Assembly (NCBI GenBank): GCA_017889705.1
Contig: JAGGAB010000026.1
Location: 35,063-99,062 of the forward strand
Direction of reading: 5' to 3'
Length of the DNA: 64,000 bases
Source of the DNA: Bacillota bacterium
GTDB taxonomy: Bacteria; Bacillota; Negativicutes; Sporomusales; Sporomusaceae
Shown: one piece after another, positions 25,334-34,752 of the stretch
How the letters are laid out: each line of letters starts with the position of its first letter
How positions within the stretch are numbered: position 1 is the stretch's first letter
The notes under the pieces: generated by a model
Seen by the model: only the letters and a program-made list of their open reading frames with translations
Told to the model about the DNA's origin: nothing
The model's database searches: none
Made by a program: the position numbers and the translations under genes

Positions 25334-26143
25334 ATGAAAAAGATTAAAAGGAGTATTGCTGTACTTACTATTTTAATCATGGCGATTATGCTTGTTAGTG
25401 GCTGTGGGCAGTCATCTACTACCCAGACAACGGCAAAAACTCGGGTAGATGAAATCAAGAAAAATGGAAAACTCGTTCTAGCTACCGGAAACTATCGTCC
25501 TTTTGAATATCACGACGAACAGAGCAACAAAATTGTCGGTTATGACATAGATTTGGCTGAAGCAATTGCAAAAAAAATCGGCGTGCCTTTAGAAGTGAAG
25601 GAAATGCAGTTTACAAGCTTAATACCTACCTTGCAAAATGGCCAGGCAGACCTAGTAATCGCTGCCATGTATATTACAGATCAGCGCAAAGAAGTTGTTG
25701 ACTTTGCAGATCCGTATATGGATACAGGAATGGTATTGGTAGTAAATTCAGGTGATACCGCAATAAAAAGCGTAAATGACCTAAATGGTAAAGTTGTAGG
25801 TGTAAAAACGGGTGCAACCAGTGAAAAAGTTGCACAAGATCTGAAAGATAAGGGTGCTAATATCACCATTAAGAGCTACAAAGAAACCGTCGACTATTTG
25901 CTTGATATGGAAAATGGGCGCTTAGACGCTTCAATTAATGATCTTTTGAATCAGTTGGAATACAATAAGACCCATCCTAAAGTTAAGATTGTTGGCGAGC
26001 CGTTCACCAAAGCTTCACTTGGAATAGCAGTAAAAAAAGGTGATAAAGAACTAGCTGATCTGGTGAATGGCGTACTTAAAGAGATGAAGCAGAATGGTGA
26101 AGCAGATAAATTGTACCAAAAATGGCTGATAGGTAGCAAATAG
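25334..26143 (+). CDS. Amino-acid ABC transporter substrate-binding lipoprotein
   Basis: A 269-residue periplasmic-binding-protein family 3 member. The signal ends in the lipobox LVSGC, with lipidated Cys at about residue 24. The family signatures are VLATGNYRPFEYHDEQ, GYDIDLAEAIAKKIGV and VGVKTGATSEKVA. The in-frame TTG 25325 lies inside the RBS (GGGGAG), so ATG 25334 is the start. It is the first gene of an operon with a permease and ATPase. It binds a polar or small amino acid or derivative; the downstream enzymes hint at an N-acyl or D-amino acid product. Confidence 0.93.
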   Translation: MKKIKRSIAVLTILIMAIMLVSGCGQSSTTQTTAKTRVDEIKKNGKLVLATGNYRPFEYHDEQSNKIVGYDIDLAEAIAKKIGVPLEVKEMQFTSLIPTLQNGQADLVIAAMYITDQRKEVVDFADPYMDTGMVLVVNSGDTAIKSVNDLNGKVVGVKTGATSEKVAQDLKDKGANITIKSYKETVDYLLDMENGRLDASINDLLNQLEYNKTHPKVKIVGEPFTKASLGIAVKKGDKELADLVNGVLKEMKQNGEADKLYQKWLIGSK

Positions 26144-26170
26144 TATTCGTTTTTTGAAGGGGAAATAACT

Positions 26171-26824
26171 ATGAGCTTAGATTACTCTATTATATTAAAT
26201 AAGTTTCCTATTCTCCTTGAAGGTTGTCTGGTAACATTAGAGATTTCCTTGTATTCCTTATTACTAGGTATGGTATTCGGCATAGCGGGATCGCTATGCC
26301 GGATTTCCTCCAACCGTTTTTTATCATCGATTGCATTCTTTTATGTTTGGATCATTCGCGGTACACCGGTAATGGTGCAATTATTCATTCTGTATTTTGG
26401 CTTGCCTCAATTAGGTCTTAAGTTATCCAGTATGACCGCAGGAGTATTAGGCCTAGCCGTAAACACAGGTGCTTATATCACTGAAATTATTCGTGCCGGT
26501 ATACAAGCTGTAGATAAAGGGCAAATGGAGGCAGCCTTGTCACTAGGGATGAAGCCTCGCCAAGCAATGATTAGGATTGTGGGCCCGCAGGCAATTAAAA
26601 TATGTATTCCGCCTTTAGTAAATCAATTTATAATGACTTTGAAAAATTCCTCCATCGCCTCACTAGTAACCATTACAGAACTGTTTCGTACGGGAGAACA
26701 GATAATTTATACTACATTCCGCAGTTTTGAAGTATATACTGTTATCGCCGTCCTTTACTTAATTATGAATTCGATATTTATGGTAATTGCCGACAAATTA
26801 GAAAAAAGGATGGCAAGACAATGA
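26171..26824 (+). CDS. Amino-acid ABC transporter permease
   Basis: A 217-residue HisM/GlnP-type permease with about five TM segments. The family signatures are [20 protein letters not shown] and the EAA loop [22 protein letters not shown] (its core positions about residues 117-138). It contacts the ATPase below, whose start overlaps its stop by 4 bp (ATGA). Confidence 0.94.
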   Translation: MSLDYSIILNKFPILLEGCLVTLEISLYSLLLGMVFGIAGSLCRISSNRFLSSIAFFYVWIIRGTPVMVQLFILYFGLPQLGLKLSSMTAGVLGLAVNTGAYITEIIRAGIQAVDKGQMEAALSLGMKPRQAMIRIVGPQAIKICIPPLVNQFIMTLKNSSIASLVTITELFRTGEQIIYTTFRSFEVYTVIAVLYLIMNSIFMVIADKLEKRMARQ

Positions 26825-27552
26825 GCGCGATTATTGAAATGAATAATATTTTCAAATCTTTTGGTGCTATCCAAGTATTAAAAGACTTTACAATGAAGAT
26901 ACGTGACGGCGAAAAAGTAGTCATTATAGGTCCTAGTGGTTCAGGCAAAAGCACTGTGCTTCGCTGTATCAACAAGCTGGAGCCTATTCAGTCAGGTGCA
27001 ATTTTATTCGAAGGAGAAGAAATAACCCTCTCCACAGATCTAAGTAAGCTACGTACGCAGATCGGTATGGTATTTCAGCGATTCAATTTATTTCCTCATA
27101 AAACAGTGCTTGAAAATATTATAGAAGCTCCAGTTGTCGTGAAAGGCGTTACTATCTCAGAGGCGAAAGCGGCAGCTCTGCGGTTGCTTGATAGGGTCGG
27201 ACTTGCCGACAAAGCTGATAATTATCCTAAGGAGTTATCAGGCGGACAGCAACAGCGTGTGGCGATAGCTAGGGCCTTGGCCATGAATCCGAAGATTATG
27301 TTGTTCGACGAGCCGACGTCGGCACTAGATCCAGAATTGGTTGGTGAAGTTTTGTTGGTAATGAAGGCCTTGGCCGAAGAAGGAATGACAATGGTTGTTG
27401 TAACCCACGAAATGGGGTTTGCCCGTGAGGTAGCTGACAGGGTAGTTTTTATGGATCAAGGGATGATTGTTGAGGAAGGAACGCCAGAGGATATCTTTGA
27501 GAATCCAAGAGAAGAAAGAACAAAGGTGTTTCTAAAACGAATCCGATATTGA
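26821..27552 (+). CDS. Amino-acid ABC transporter ATP-binding protein
   Basis: A 243-residue ABC ATPase of the GlnQ type. Walker [10 protein letters not shown] (about residue 38), Q-loop FQRFNLFPH, signature [15 protein letters not shown], Walker [15 protein letters not shown] and the H-loop VVTHEMGF are all intact. It is translationally coupled to the permease gene. Confidence 0.95.
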   Translation: MSAIIEMNNIFKSFGAIQVLKDFTMKIRDGEKVVIIGPSGSGKSTVLRCINKLEPIQSGAILFEGEEITLSTDLSKLRTQIGMVFQRFNLFPHKTVLENIIEAPVVVKGVTISEAKAAALRLLDRVGLADKADNYPKELSGGQQQRVAIARALAMNPKIMLFDEPTSALDPELVGEVLLVMKALAEEGMTMVVVTHEMGFAREVADRVVFMDQGMIVEEGTPEDIFENPREERTKVFLKRIRY

Positions 27553-27565
27553 GCGGAGGGTGCAA

Positions 27566-28801
27566 ATGAGTTTTGTGCAAAAGTTGGTCTGTGTATGTTG
27601 TGGCCGAGAGTATAGAGATGACGAGCTGAACTACTACTGTCCTATTTGTGGCTATCAAACTGGCATTCTGGATGTTAAATATGATTATGACGCTGTTGAA
27701 AAAGTAGTTAACCCTAAATTTGATTCTAAAGACCGCTCCATGTGGCGCTATCTTCCCTTGCTGCCAGTTAGGGATGCCACTCATATCCAGCACCTGCAGG
27801 TAGGGTGGACGCCGCTTTATTCAGCGCCCCGTTTGGCTGTAGAATTGGGGGTGGCCCAGTGCTATATCAAAGACGAGGGCAGAAATCCTACCGCTTCTTT
27901 TAAAGACAGGGCAAGTGCTGTCGGAGTAATGAAGGCTCTTGAAAAGAAGGCCGAACGAATCACCTGCGCATCTACAGGAAATGCAGCATCCTCTTTGGCT
28001 GGTTTTGCCGCAGCAGCCGGACTCCCGGCCACGATCTTTGTTCCCAAGCGGGCTCCCCAAGCCAAACTTGCTCAGTTATTAGTATATGGCGCGCAGGTTT
28101 TTGTTGTAGAGGGAACTTATGATGAGGCTTGGGAATTATGTATGGAAGCTAGTGAGGAATTTGGCTGGTATAACCGGAATTGTGCAATTAACCCTTATTT
28201 GATAGAGGGAAAAAAGACAGTATCCTTAGAGCTGATAGAGCAGATTTTAGATGAACAGGGGAAGCTTCCTGACTGGGTTGTGGTTTCAGTAGGTGACGGT
28301 TGTACAGTCGGTGGAGTATGGAAAGGACTATGGGAAATGAAGCGATTGGGCTTTATTTCCGAGGTGCCGAAGATACTTGGTGTTCAGGCCGACGGTTGCA
28401 AACCATTTTTGACTGCCTGGCAAGATAACAAACCATTAATTCCAGTAGCGGCAAATACTATCGCCGATTCTATCGCGGTCGGACACCCAAGAAATTTTTA
28501 TAAAGGGATGCAGGCAATCCATGAATCACAAGGCAGTTTTGTTGCAGTAACTGATGAAGAAATCGGTTGGGCAATGAGGACGTTAGCCAGAGCGACTGCT
28601 GTTTTTGGTGAACCGGCAGGAGTTGCCGGTATTGCCGGAGTACGTGCTGCCGTTCAAAGCGGCATTATCAACAGCGCTGAAACGGTAGCTGTTATTATAA
28701 CTGGTAACGGGTTGAAGGATATACAAAGCGCGATACAATTTACCGGGGCGCCGAAGCGGATAGCTCCGAGTATAACTGCTGTAAAAGAGGTACTAAGGTA
28801 G
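27566..28801 (+). CDS. Threonine synthase-like PLP enzyme with N-terminal zinc ribbon
   Basis: A 411-residue fold-type II PLP enzyme. The N-terminus has two Cys pairs (CVCC and CPIC, about residues 9-30), which suggests a zinc ribbon. The PLP Lys is in PTASFKDRASAVG (about 110), with STGNAASSLAGFAA and VSVGDGCTVGG as phosphate and cofactor loops. It resembles ThrC, but no hom or thrB lies nearby. Within a catabolic-looking operon it could be a threonine or diaminopropionate-type ammonia-lyase or another beta/gamma-replacing enzyme. ATG 27566 follows GGAGGG with 5-nt spacing. Confidence 0.8.
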   Translation: MSFVQKLVCVCCGREYRDDELNYYCPICGYQTGILDVKYDYDAVEKVVNPKFDSKDRSMWRYLPLLPVRDATHIQHLQVGWTPLYSAPRLAVELGVAQCYIKDEGRNPTASFKDRASAVGVMKALEKKAERITCASTGNAASSLAGFAAAAGLPATIFVPKRAPQAKLAQLLVYGAQVFVVEGTYDEAWELCMEASEEFGWYNRNCAINPYLIEGKKTVSLELIEQILDEQGKLPDWVVVSVGDGCTVGGVWKGLWEMKRLGFISEVPKILGVQADGCKPFLTAWQDNKPLIPVAANTIADSIAVGHPRNFYKGMQAIHESQGSFVAVTDEEIGWAMRTLARATAVFGEPAGVAGIAGVRAAVQSGIINSAETVAVIITGNGLKDIQSAIQFTGAPKRIAPSITAVKEVLR

Positions 28802-28811
28802 GTAATGCTAT

Positions 28812-30410
28812 ATGGAAAACATGTTAATTCGTAATGCAACCGTTGTTGACGGAACAGGAAGGCCAGGATTTGTAGCAGATGTTGTAGTTACTGGTCAATA
28901 TATTGCAGAGATAGGAACTAGGACACCTTTTTCCGATGTTTTTACCAAAATCATTGATGCTGACGGGTTGACACTAAGTCCAGGATTTATTGATATGCAT
29001 AGCCACTCTGATCTGATGCAGATGGTCAAACCGGAGGCATCAGCTAAGATTAGTCAAGGGATTACTACCGAGTTATTCGGGCAAGACGGTTTGGGAGTCG
29101 CTCCAGTTTTGCCTTCTGGCGTCAGTGAATATCGGCAGCATGTTGCGGGCCTGCTGGGCGACCCGGATATTCCTTGGGAATGGCCGAGACTTAGTGATTA
29201 CTTGGGCGCTCTGGAAGATGCCGGGACAGCAACGAATATTGCAACACTCATCAGTCATGGTTCACTTCGTCATGCTGTCCTAGGAATGGAAGAAAGGTCT
29301 GCGCGAGCAAATGAAATAGCAGAGATGTGCAACTTGGCAGAGCAGGCTTATACTGACGGCGCTTTCGGGTTTTCAACAGGCTTGATATATCCGCCTTGTG
29401 TATTTGCCGATCATAAAGAACTGACTGAGTTAGCCAAGGTAACAACAGCCGCCGGTGGTATTTATGTTGTTCATGTGCGTAATGAACGAGGTGAGGTGAA
29501 AGAGTCAATTCAGGAGATTTTTTCAATTGCCCGAGAAACAGGAGTAGCGCCCCATATCTCCCACTTGAAAGTCATTGGAAAAGAAAACTGGGGAACGGCA
29601 AGCAGTATCCTGACCTTATTTGATAAAGCCAAACGTGAAAACCTTAATGTTGCTTTTGATCAGTATCCCTATCCTGCTGGAAGTACTATGCTAAGTATTC
29701 TTATTCCACCATATGCCCATGCTGGCGGCCCGGATGCTTTACTTACCCGCTTACGCGACCCGGAAATGCGGCAGCGGTTTGCTCAGGAAATGGAGGCTGG
29801 AATTGAAGGCTGGGAAAACATAGCCAGCGCGGCTGGCTGGGACAGGGTCTTAATTACAGGTATTGAAACAGGCGTAAATAAAAAGTGGGAAGGTCATAGT
29901 CTCGCAGAAATTGCCATGGCTAAAAATATTACCCCACAAGAAGTAGTATTTGAGCTTCTGATAGATGAGAAGTTGCAAGTTTCTATGGTCAATTTCAGCA
30001 TTTCAGAAGAAGATGTAGCACTAATTATTAAGCATCCTTGCGGCATGCTGGGAACTGACGGATTATTACTTGGTAAACCGCATCCTCGTGCTTTTGGTTC
30101 AACTGCCAGGATATTGCAAAAATATGTGCGTGATGAACAGGTATTAACGCTAGAGGAAGCAATTTCTCGGATGACTTGGCGGCCAGCGAAACGTCTAGGC
30201 TTGAGTGACCGGGGCGTAATTAAAGCCGGAGCAATTGCAGATATTAATCTATTCGACTTTAGTCAAATTGCTGAACGGGGCACTTATAGTGATCCTTGTA
30301 AGTCACCGGCTGGTTTTGAATATGTTTTTGTTAACGGCATGGCGGCATTAGACCAGGGCGTAGAAACCGGCGCGCTTTCTGGACAAGTATTGCGCAAAAA
30401 AAGTGCTTAG
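28812..30410 (+). CDS. N-acyl-D-amino-acid deacylase (amidohydrolase family)
   Basis: A 532-residue amidohydrolase. The metal site includes SPGFIDMHSHSDL (about residue 58), a Cys in FIYPPC-like GLIYPPCVFADHKEL, HVRNERGEV, APHISHLKV and the late Asp in GMLGTDGLL. The order and spacing match D-aminoacylases, which cut N-acyl-D-amino acids into a fatty or acetyl acid and the D-amino acid. It begins 10 bp after the ThrC-like gene. With the ABC importer it suggests uptake and breakdown of acylated or D-amino acids. Confidence 0.85.
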   Translation: MENMLIRNATVVDGTGRPGFVADVVVTGQYIAEIGTRTPFSDVFTKIIDADGLTLSPGFIDMHSHSDLMQMVKPEASAKISQGITTELFGQDGLGVAPVLPSGVSEYRQHVAGLLGDPDIPWEWPRLSDYLGALEDAGTATNIATLISHGSLRHAVLGMEERSARANEIAEMCNLAEQAYTDGAFGFSTGLIYPPCVFADHKELTELAKVTTAAGGIYVVHVRNERGEVKESIQEIFSIARETGVAPHISHLKVIGKENWGTASSILTLFDKAKRENLNVAFDQYPYPAGSTMLSILIPPYAHAGGPDALLTRLRDPEMRQRFAQEMEAGIEGWENIASAAGWDRVLITGIETGVNKKWEGHSLAEIAMAKNITPQEVVFELLIDEKLQVSMVNFSISEEDVALIIKHPCGMLGTDGLLLGKPHPRAFGSTARILQKYVRDEQVLTLEEAISRMTWRPAKRLGLSDRGVIKAGAIADINLFDFSQIAERGTYSDPCKSPAGFEYVFVNGMAALDQGVETGALSGQVLRKKSA

Positions 30411-30441
30411 CTGAATCTACAACCATAAGGGGGTATTAGCT

Positions 30442-30978
30442 GTGTTCGGAAGTAGAATTCGGTCTAAACGGCAGGAGAAAGAATTAACGATTCGAGAACT
30501 AGCGGAAGCTGCTGGTTTAACAACAGGCTTTTTAAGTCAGATTGAACGCGGGTTAGCCGAGCCATCAATTACGTCCTTGCGTAAAATAGCCCATTGTTTG
30601 AGTGTACCGATGTTTTATTTTCTCATGGATGACATACATAGTAACTTGATTGTCAGAAAAGATGAACGCAAGGTAATTAAATTAGGTAATGGCGATGTCG
30701 TTTTTGAACTGCTGTCACCAGATTTAAACCGGAACATTGAAATGACGATAGGACGCCTAAATCCAGGAGCAGTGACTTGTGAAGAGCCGCTAACTCACTA
30801 TGGGGAAGAAAATCTTATTGTGACTCAGGGGAAGATGAAGATTCAAATTGGCGATGATTTTTATGATTTGGAAGAGGGCGACAGTATCTACTATCTGTCC
30901 AGTGTTCCGCATAAAATTTGGAATACGGGTGAAGGACAATTGATTTTTATATCCGCAATTACGCCCCCAGAGTTTTAG
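30442..30978 (+). CDS. XRE family regulator with C-terminal cupin
   Basis: A 178-residue regulator. The HTH is at residues 5-60 (FGSRIRSKRQEKELTIRELA, AAGLTTGFLSQIERGLAEPS). The C-terminal cupin spans about residues 100-175 (ENLIVTQGKMKIQIGD, DSIYYLSSVPHKIWNTGEG). This architecture usually senses a small metabolite and controls adjacent amino-acid or polyamine genes. It sits inside the operon, so it probably regulates it in response to the imported compound. The GTG start follows AAGGGGG. Confidence 0.9.
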   Translation: MFGSRIRSKRQEKELTIRELAEAAGLTTGFLSQIERGLAEPSITSLRKIAHCLSVPMFYFLMDDIHSNLIVRKDERKVIKLGNGDVVFELLSPDLNRNIEMTIGRLNPGAVTCEEPLTHYGEENLIVTQGKMKIQIGDDFYDLEEGDSIYYLSSVPHKIWNTGEGQLIFISAITPPEF

Positions 30979-31012
30979 AGCAGGAAAATACAAGAAGTGT
31001 GGTGAAGAAATC

Positions 31013-32218
31013 ATGAGAAGTGCGTTGTTAAAACCACCATCGGCAGCGATCAATGATATTGAAATGATAGCATTGTGCCAGCAGCTTATCCAGCTGCCTA
31101 GCTATACCGGCAATGAGCGGGCCGTAGCGACAAAATTGAAAGAAACAATGCTTGCCTTAGGTTATGACAGGGTTTGGATTGATGAAGTTGGTAATGTGAT
31201 AGGTGAAATTCAGGGAACTTTTCCCGGTCCCCGTATATTATTTGATGGACACATAGATACTGTCGAGGTTAGTGATAAAGATAAGTGGTCAATTGACCCG
31301 TTTGGTGGAATTGTAAGAGATGGATATATCTTCGGACGTGGTGCCAGTGATATGAAATGCGCACTGGCAAGCATGGTATATGGCCTGGCACCGCTAGTAA
31401 AGGCTAAACATTTGCTAAGGGGATCTGTATTCGTTTCGGGAACAGTCTGTGAAGAAACTTTTGAGGGGCTTGCCTTAAGCCGAGTGGTTTCCGCGGTCAA
31501 ACCTGATTATGTTATTATCGGTGAGGCATCCAATTTAAGTTTAAAGAGGGGGCAACGTGGACGTGCTGAAGTTGCCTTGACTACACTTGGTAAAGCCGCT
31601 CACTCCTCAAACCCTGGTATTGGAAAAAACGCTGTTTATATGATGATGGGCTTAACTGAATGTGTTCTTAAGAATGAAACCCCGACAGATGAGTTCCTTG
31701 GACAGGGAATATTGGAGTTGACTGACATTATTTCATCTCCATATCCCGGAGCGTCTGTTGTCCCTCATGGTTGTCGAGTAACCTTTGACCGCAGGCTGTT
31801 GGTAGGCGAAACCGAAGACAGCGTCCTTGCGCCGATTAAAGAGAGTATAAAGAAAATGCAGCAATTGGATCCACAGTTTCAAGCAGCGGCGCAAATTGTG
31901 GAAGCAAGTCAAGAATGCTATACAGGAGAGATTATGAGCGGAAGGCGATTTTTCCCTGCCTGGGTACTTGAAGAGACACACCCGTTTGTCGGCGGTGCTG
32001 TAGCCAGTCTAAAAAAAGTAGGTCTTAATCCAACGATAACTAAATATAGTTTTTGTACCAATGGTAGTTATTCTGCTGGGGTAGCGGGTCTTCCCACCAT
32101 AGGGTTTGGACCAGGAAGAGAAGACGGAGCTCATGTGGTTGATGAAAATATTGAAATTGAGCAATTAAAATGTGCTGCGGTAGGATATCAAGCCATTGCC
32201 TGTCAATTTCTACTATGA
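31013..32218 (+). CDS. ygeY: YgeY-type M20 family metallohydrolase
   Basis: A 401-residue M20 peptidase-family enzyme resembling YgeY. Metal ligands are visible: His and Asp in LFDGHIDTVE (about residue 78), Asp in GRGASDMKCA, the catalytic Glu pair in VCEETFEG (about 146), Glu in IIGEASN, and the late His in REDGAHVVDE. The lid domain (KAAHSSNPGIGKNAVYM) is present. YgeY homologues often lie with diaminopropionate ammonia-lyase and hydantoinase-like genes, but the true reaction is not established. The RBS is weak (GGTGAAG). Confidence 0.85.
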   Translation: MRSALLKPPSAAINDIEMIALCQQLIQLPSYTGNERAVATKLKETMLALGYDRVWIDEVGNVIGEIQGTFPGPRILFDGHIDTVEVSDKDKWSIDPFGGIVRDGYIFGRGASDMKCALASMVYGLAPLVKAKHLLRGSVFVSGTVCEETFEGLALSRVVSAVKPDYVIIGEASNLSLKRGQRGRAEVALTTLGKAAHSSNPGIGKNAVYMMMGLTECVLKNETPTDEFLGQGILELTDIISSPYPGASVVPHGCRVTFDRRLLVGETEDSVLAPIKESIKKMQQLDPQFQAAAQIVEASQECYTGEIMSGRRFFPAWVLEETHPFVGGAVASLKKVGLNPTITKYSFCTNGSYSAGVAGLPTIGFGPGREDGAHVVDENIEIEQLKCAAVGYQAIACQFLL

Positions 32219-32240
32219 ATGTAAATTTAGGAGGCGTATT

Positions 32241-33590
32241 ATGAAAGTACCTTTTGGGCCGACTTATGATGAAATGCTGTATCCCGAAACAATAGATCCT
32301 ACAGTTAGAGAACAGGCTATAGCTATGCTGCACCAGGATGAGCTAAATCCTATCAACTTATTCAATATTAATTGGAAAGACAAAAATAATGCGGTACGGA
32401 AAGTTGTACTTCCTTCTGCTCTTACAGGCATTGATGCCAACGTTGTTGTTATGCTCGGCTACGGTTTTCCCTCAGGATCACATAAGGTGGGACCCGCGTA
32501 TAGTACGCTGATCGAAGGAATTGTTGATGGTGAGATTACCAACGAGCATACTATTCTTGGTCCATCCACCGGTAATTTTGGCATAGGTACCGCTTATATC
32601 TCCAAATTGCTTGGCCTTAAAGCTGTTGTCATTATGCCGGACAATATGAGCAAAGAGCGTTATGAGAGAATAAAGAAATACGGTGGCGAGCTTGAACTCA
32701 CACCAGGTTCAGAGTCGGATGTAATATTAACGCTTGAGCGAACTCATGAAATGATGAAAAATCCTAAAAATAAAGCCCTGGCACAGTTTGAACTCATGGC
32801 AAACTATCGGTTTCATCGCCATGTAACAGGTGGCAGTGCAATAGATGCTGTGAAAGGGGTAGGCAACGGGCGTATCGCAGGTTTTGTTTCGGCCCCTGGA
32901 TCGGCGGGTACAATAGCAGCCGGTGATCAAATTAAGGCAGCATTTCCTGAAGCGAAGATAGCAGCTCTTGAGCCTTACGAATGTTCAACACTGGCTAATA
33001 GTGGGCGCGGGCAACACCGAATTGAGGGGATTGGTGACAAGATGTGCACACTAATTCACAACGTTCTGATGACTGATTTCGTTATTTTAATTAAAGACGA
33101 AGAAACTATTCAAGGCCTGAAAATCTTCCATGACGGTATTGAAACATTAGTCGGTTTAGGCGTATGCCGGGATTTGGCCGAAAGTCTACAGAATGCATTC
33201 GGCCCATCTGGTGTATGTAATATCATTGGTGCAATTAAGCTAGCAAAGTTCCTCCGGTTAGGACCGGGAGACAACGTAGTAACAGTAGCCACAGATGGAT
33301 TTGATCGGTATCAATCAGTTTTGGAAGAAATGGAGCAGCGTTACTTGGAAATGGTCCCTTCGGTACTGGAAAGATGGGCTAACGATATTTTTATTCAAGC
33401 AACAGAGGAGCATGTTTACGATTTCCGCCGAGCACAAGCGAAAGAACTATTGTTTAAGCAAAAGGAAAAAGATTGGCTAAAGTTCGGTTATTCTCAGGAA
33501 TATCTGGATAACATGCGCCACCAGGAATTTTGGGATAATGAATATGAAAAAGTTCATGTTTATAATAAAAAAATTGCTTCAATGCGATAA
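32241..33590 (+). CDS. Fold-type II PLP-dependent enzyme (cysteine synthase-like)
   Basis: A 449-residue PLP enzyme. The likely Schiff-base Lys is in PSGSHKVGPAYS (about residue 80). The phosphate loop is GPSTGNFGIGTAY, and the late TVATDGFDRYQSV ends the core. A long helical tail after about 370 is unusual for the family. It is often annotated only as PLP-dependent protein beta subunit. ATG 32241 follows AGGAGG; the frame opens upstream at 32196. It is the last gene of the ABC-aminoacylase operon, so it may degrade the released amino acid. Confidence 0.82.
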   Translation: MKVPFGPTYDEMLYPETIDPTVREQAIAMLHQDELNPINLFNINWKDKNNAVRKVVLPSALTGIDANVVVMLGYGFPSGSHKVGPAYSTLIEGIVDGEITNEHTILGPSTGNFGIGTAYISKLLGLKAVVIMPDNMSKERYERIKKYGGELELTPGSESDVILTLERTHEMMKNPKNKALAQFELMANYRFHRHVTGGSAIDAVKGVGNGRIAGFVSAPGSAGTIAAGDQIKAAFPEAKIAALEPYECSTLANSGRGQHRIEGIGDKMCTLIHNVLMTDFVILIKDEETIQGLKIFHDGIETLVGLGVCRDLAESLQNAFGPSGVCNIIGAIKLAKFLRLGPGDNVVTVATDGFDRYQSVLEEMEQRYLEMVPSVLERWANDIFIQATEEHVYDFRRAQAKELLFKQKEKDWLKFGYSQEYLDNMRHQEFWDNEYEKVHVYNKKIASMR

Positions 33591-33631
33591 GTGGTAAGTT
33601 GAACTAAACAATTTTATAGTTTCCCTACGAA

Positions 33632-33677
33632 AAGTCTTGTGATTAATGCAAATTACGCATATATCACAAGACTTTTT
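33632..33677 (+). terminator. Terminator of the ABC-aminoacylase operon
   Basis: AAGTCTTGTGAT (33632-33643) pairs with ATCACAAGACTT (33662-33673) and is followed by TTTTT. It ends the transcript that begins near 25159. Confidence 0.85.
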
Positions 33678-33910
33678 TGTTTTAAAAATCTCGTAATTTT
33701 AATTTGAAATAGTAATTGTTAACTATGGAGCTTTGTAGCCTGGTACACCCCATAGGTAGAAACAAATGCAAATAGTATATTTTATATGGAATAAATAGGT
33801 CGTCAATGGCAATAACAATATCTATGGGCAAGTGCTCAGGGGTAGTTGCAGGATTATTCCCATACTTGGTTAATAGTAACTAAAACAGAGATGGTTCAGG
33901 AGAATTATAT
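33678..33910. other. Intergenic region with a diverged repeat of 24822-24897
   Basis: Between about 33733 and 33810 the sequence resembles the region 24822-24897 (shared AGC(C/T)TGGTA, AATAGTATATTTTA and GTCAATGG). The two copies lie on either side of the 8.5-kb ABC-aminoacylase operon in the same orientation. No gene was seen. Confidence 0.45.
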
Positions 33911-34642
33911 ATGGATTTATTAAATTCGGAACATTATCTGCGTTCCATAAACATACTGCAAGATAGAATAGATTGCCCCAATCAATACCCTTTTTCTTTA
34001 CCTGTTTTTCGTAATTTAGAGACTTTGGAGTTTCATCCACAGGTTACATTTATCATTGGAGAAAATGGTACAGGTAAGTCTACCTTGCTAGAGGCAATTG
34101 CTATTGCCTGGGGTTTCAATCCTGAAGGCGGAACGCGAAATTTCACATTTTCGACGAGAAGTTCTCACTCAGAATTGCATAACTACATTCGGTTAATTAA
34201 AGGAGCCAAAAAACCTAGAGATGGCTTTTTCTTGCGTGCAGAAAGCTTTTACAATCTTGCAACACAAATAGATGAACTGCAAGTGAGCCAGTATTATGGA
34301 GGCAGGTCATTACATGAGCAGTCACATGGGGAAGCGTTTTTTGCGACCTTTATGAACAAATTTAAAGGCAATGGACTATATGTGCTTGATGAGCCAGAAG
34401 CTGCATTATCGCCTATGCGCCAATTGGCAATGATTTCAAGGATTAATGATTTAGTGAAATTACATTCGCAATTTATTATTGCAACACATTCACCGATTTT
34501 AATTGGATATCCAAATGCGAGGATTATACAAATATCTAATGATGACATTGAAGTTGTTAATTACGAACAAACAGAGCATTATATCGTAATGAAAAGGTTT
34601 ATTAATGACCGCAAAAAAATGCTGGAAGTGCTGCTGGAATGA
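33911..34642 (+). CDS. AAA/ABC-type ATPase (predicted ATP-binding protein)
   Basis: A 243-residue soluble ATPase. Walker A is IGENGTGKSTLLEAI (about residue 49), Walker B is LYVLDEPEAALSP (about 157), and the switch His is in IIATHSPILIGYP. A signature-like LHEQSHGEAFF precedes Walker B. The family is the short, SMC/OLD-like group of cytosolic ATPases that lack a transporter partner. The start follows CAGGAG. It could be a stand-alone defence or repair ATPase, but no nuclease gene is adjacent. Confidence 0.85.
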   Translation: MDLLNSEHYLRSINILQDRIDCPNQYPFSLPVFRNLETLEFHPQVTFIIGENGTGKSTLLEAIAIAWGFNPEGGTRNFTFSTRSSHSELHNYIRLIKGAKKPRDGFFLRAESFYNLATQIDELQVSQYYGGRSLHEQSHGEAFFATFMNKFKGNGLYVLDEPEAALSPMRQLAMISRINDLVKLHSQFIIATHSPILIGYPNARIIQISNDDIEVVNYEQTEHYIVMKRFINDRKKMLEVLLE

Positions 34643-34690
34643 TTAGAGGTATTAGCGTGATACTGATTCTGAATTTTAACTAAAATAATA

Positions 34691-34738
34691 TTGACTGATT
34701 ATTACGATGAAATTATAATATAGTTGTCACAACAACTA
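34691..34738 (+). promoter_or_regulatory. Consensus promoter with overlapping MarR operator
   Basis: TTGACT (34691-34696) and TATAAT (34714-34719) are 17 bp apart. Immediately downstream at 34721-34738 lies TAGTTGT-CACA-ACAACTA, a perfect 7-bp-arm dyad that covers the expected transcription start. The same dyad recurs at 35196-35213. The layout predicts autorepression of the MarR gene. Confidence 0.85.
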
Positions 34739-34752
34739 CTGGAGAGCATACT

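Noticed and set aside
33911..34642. Anti-phage defence system
   Set aside because: A lone OLD/SMC-like ATPase without a TOPRIM, nuclease or other effector partner is not enough.
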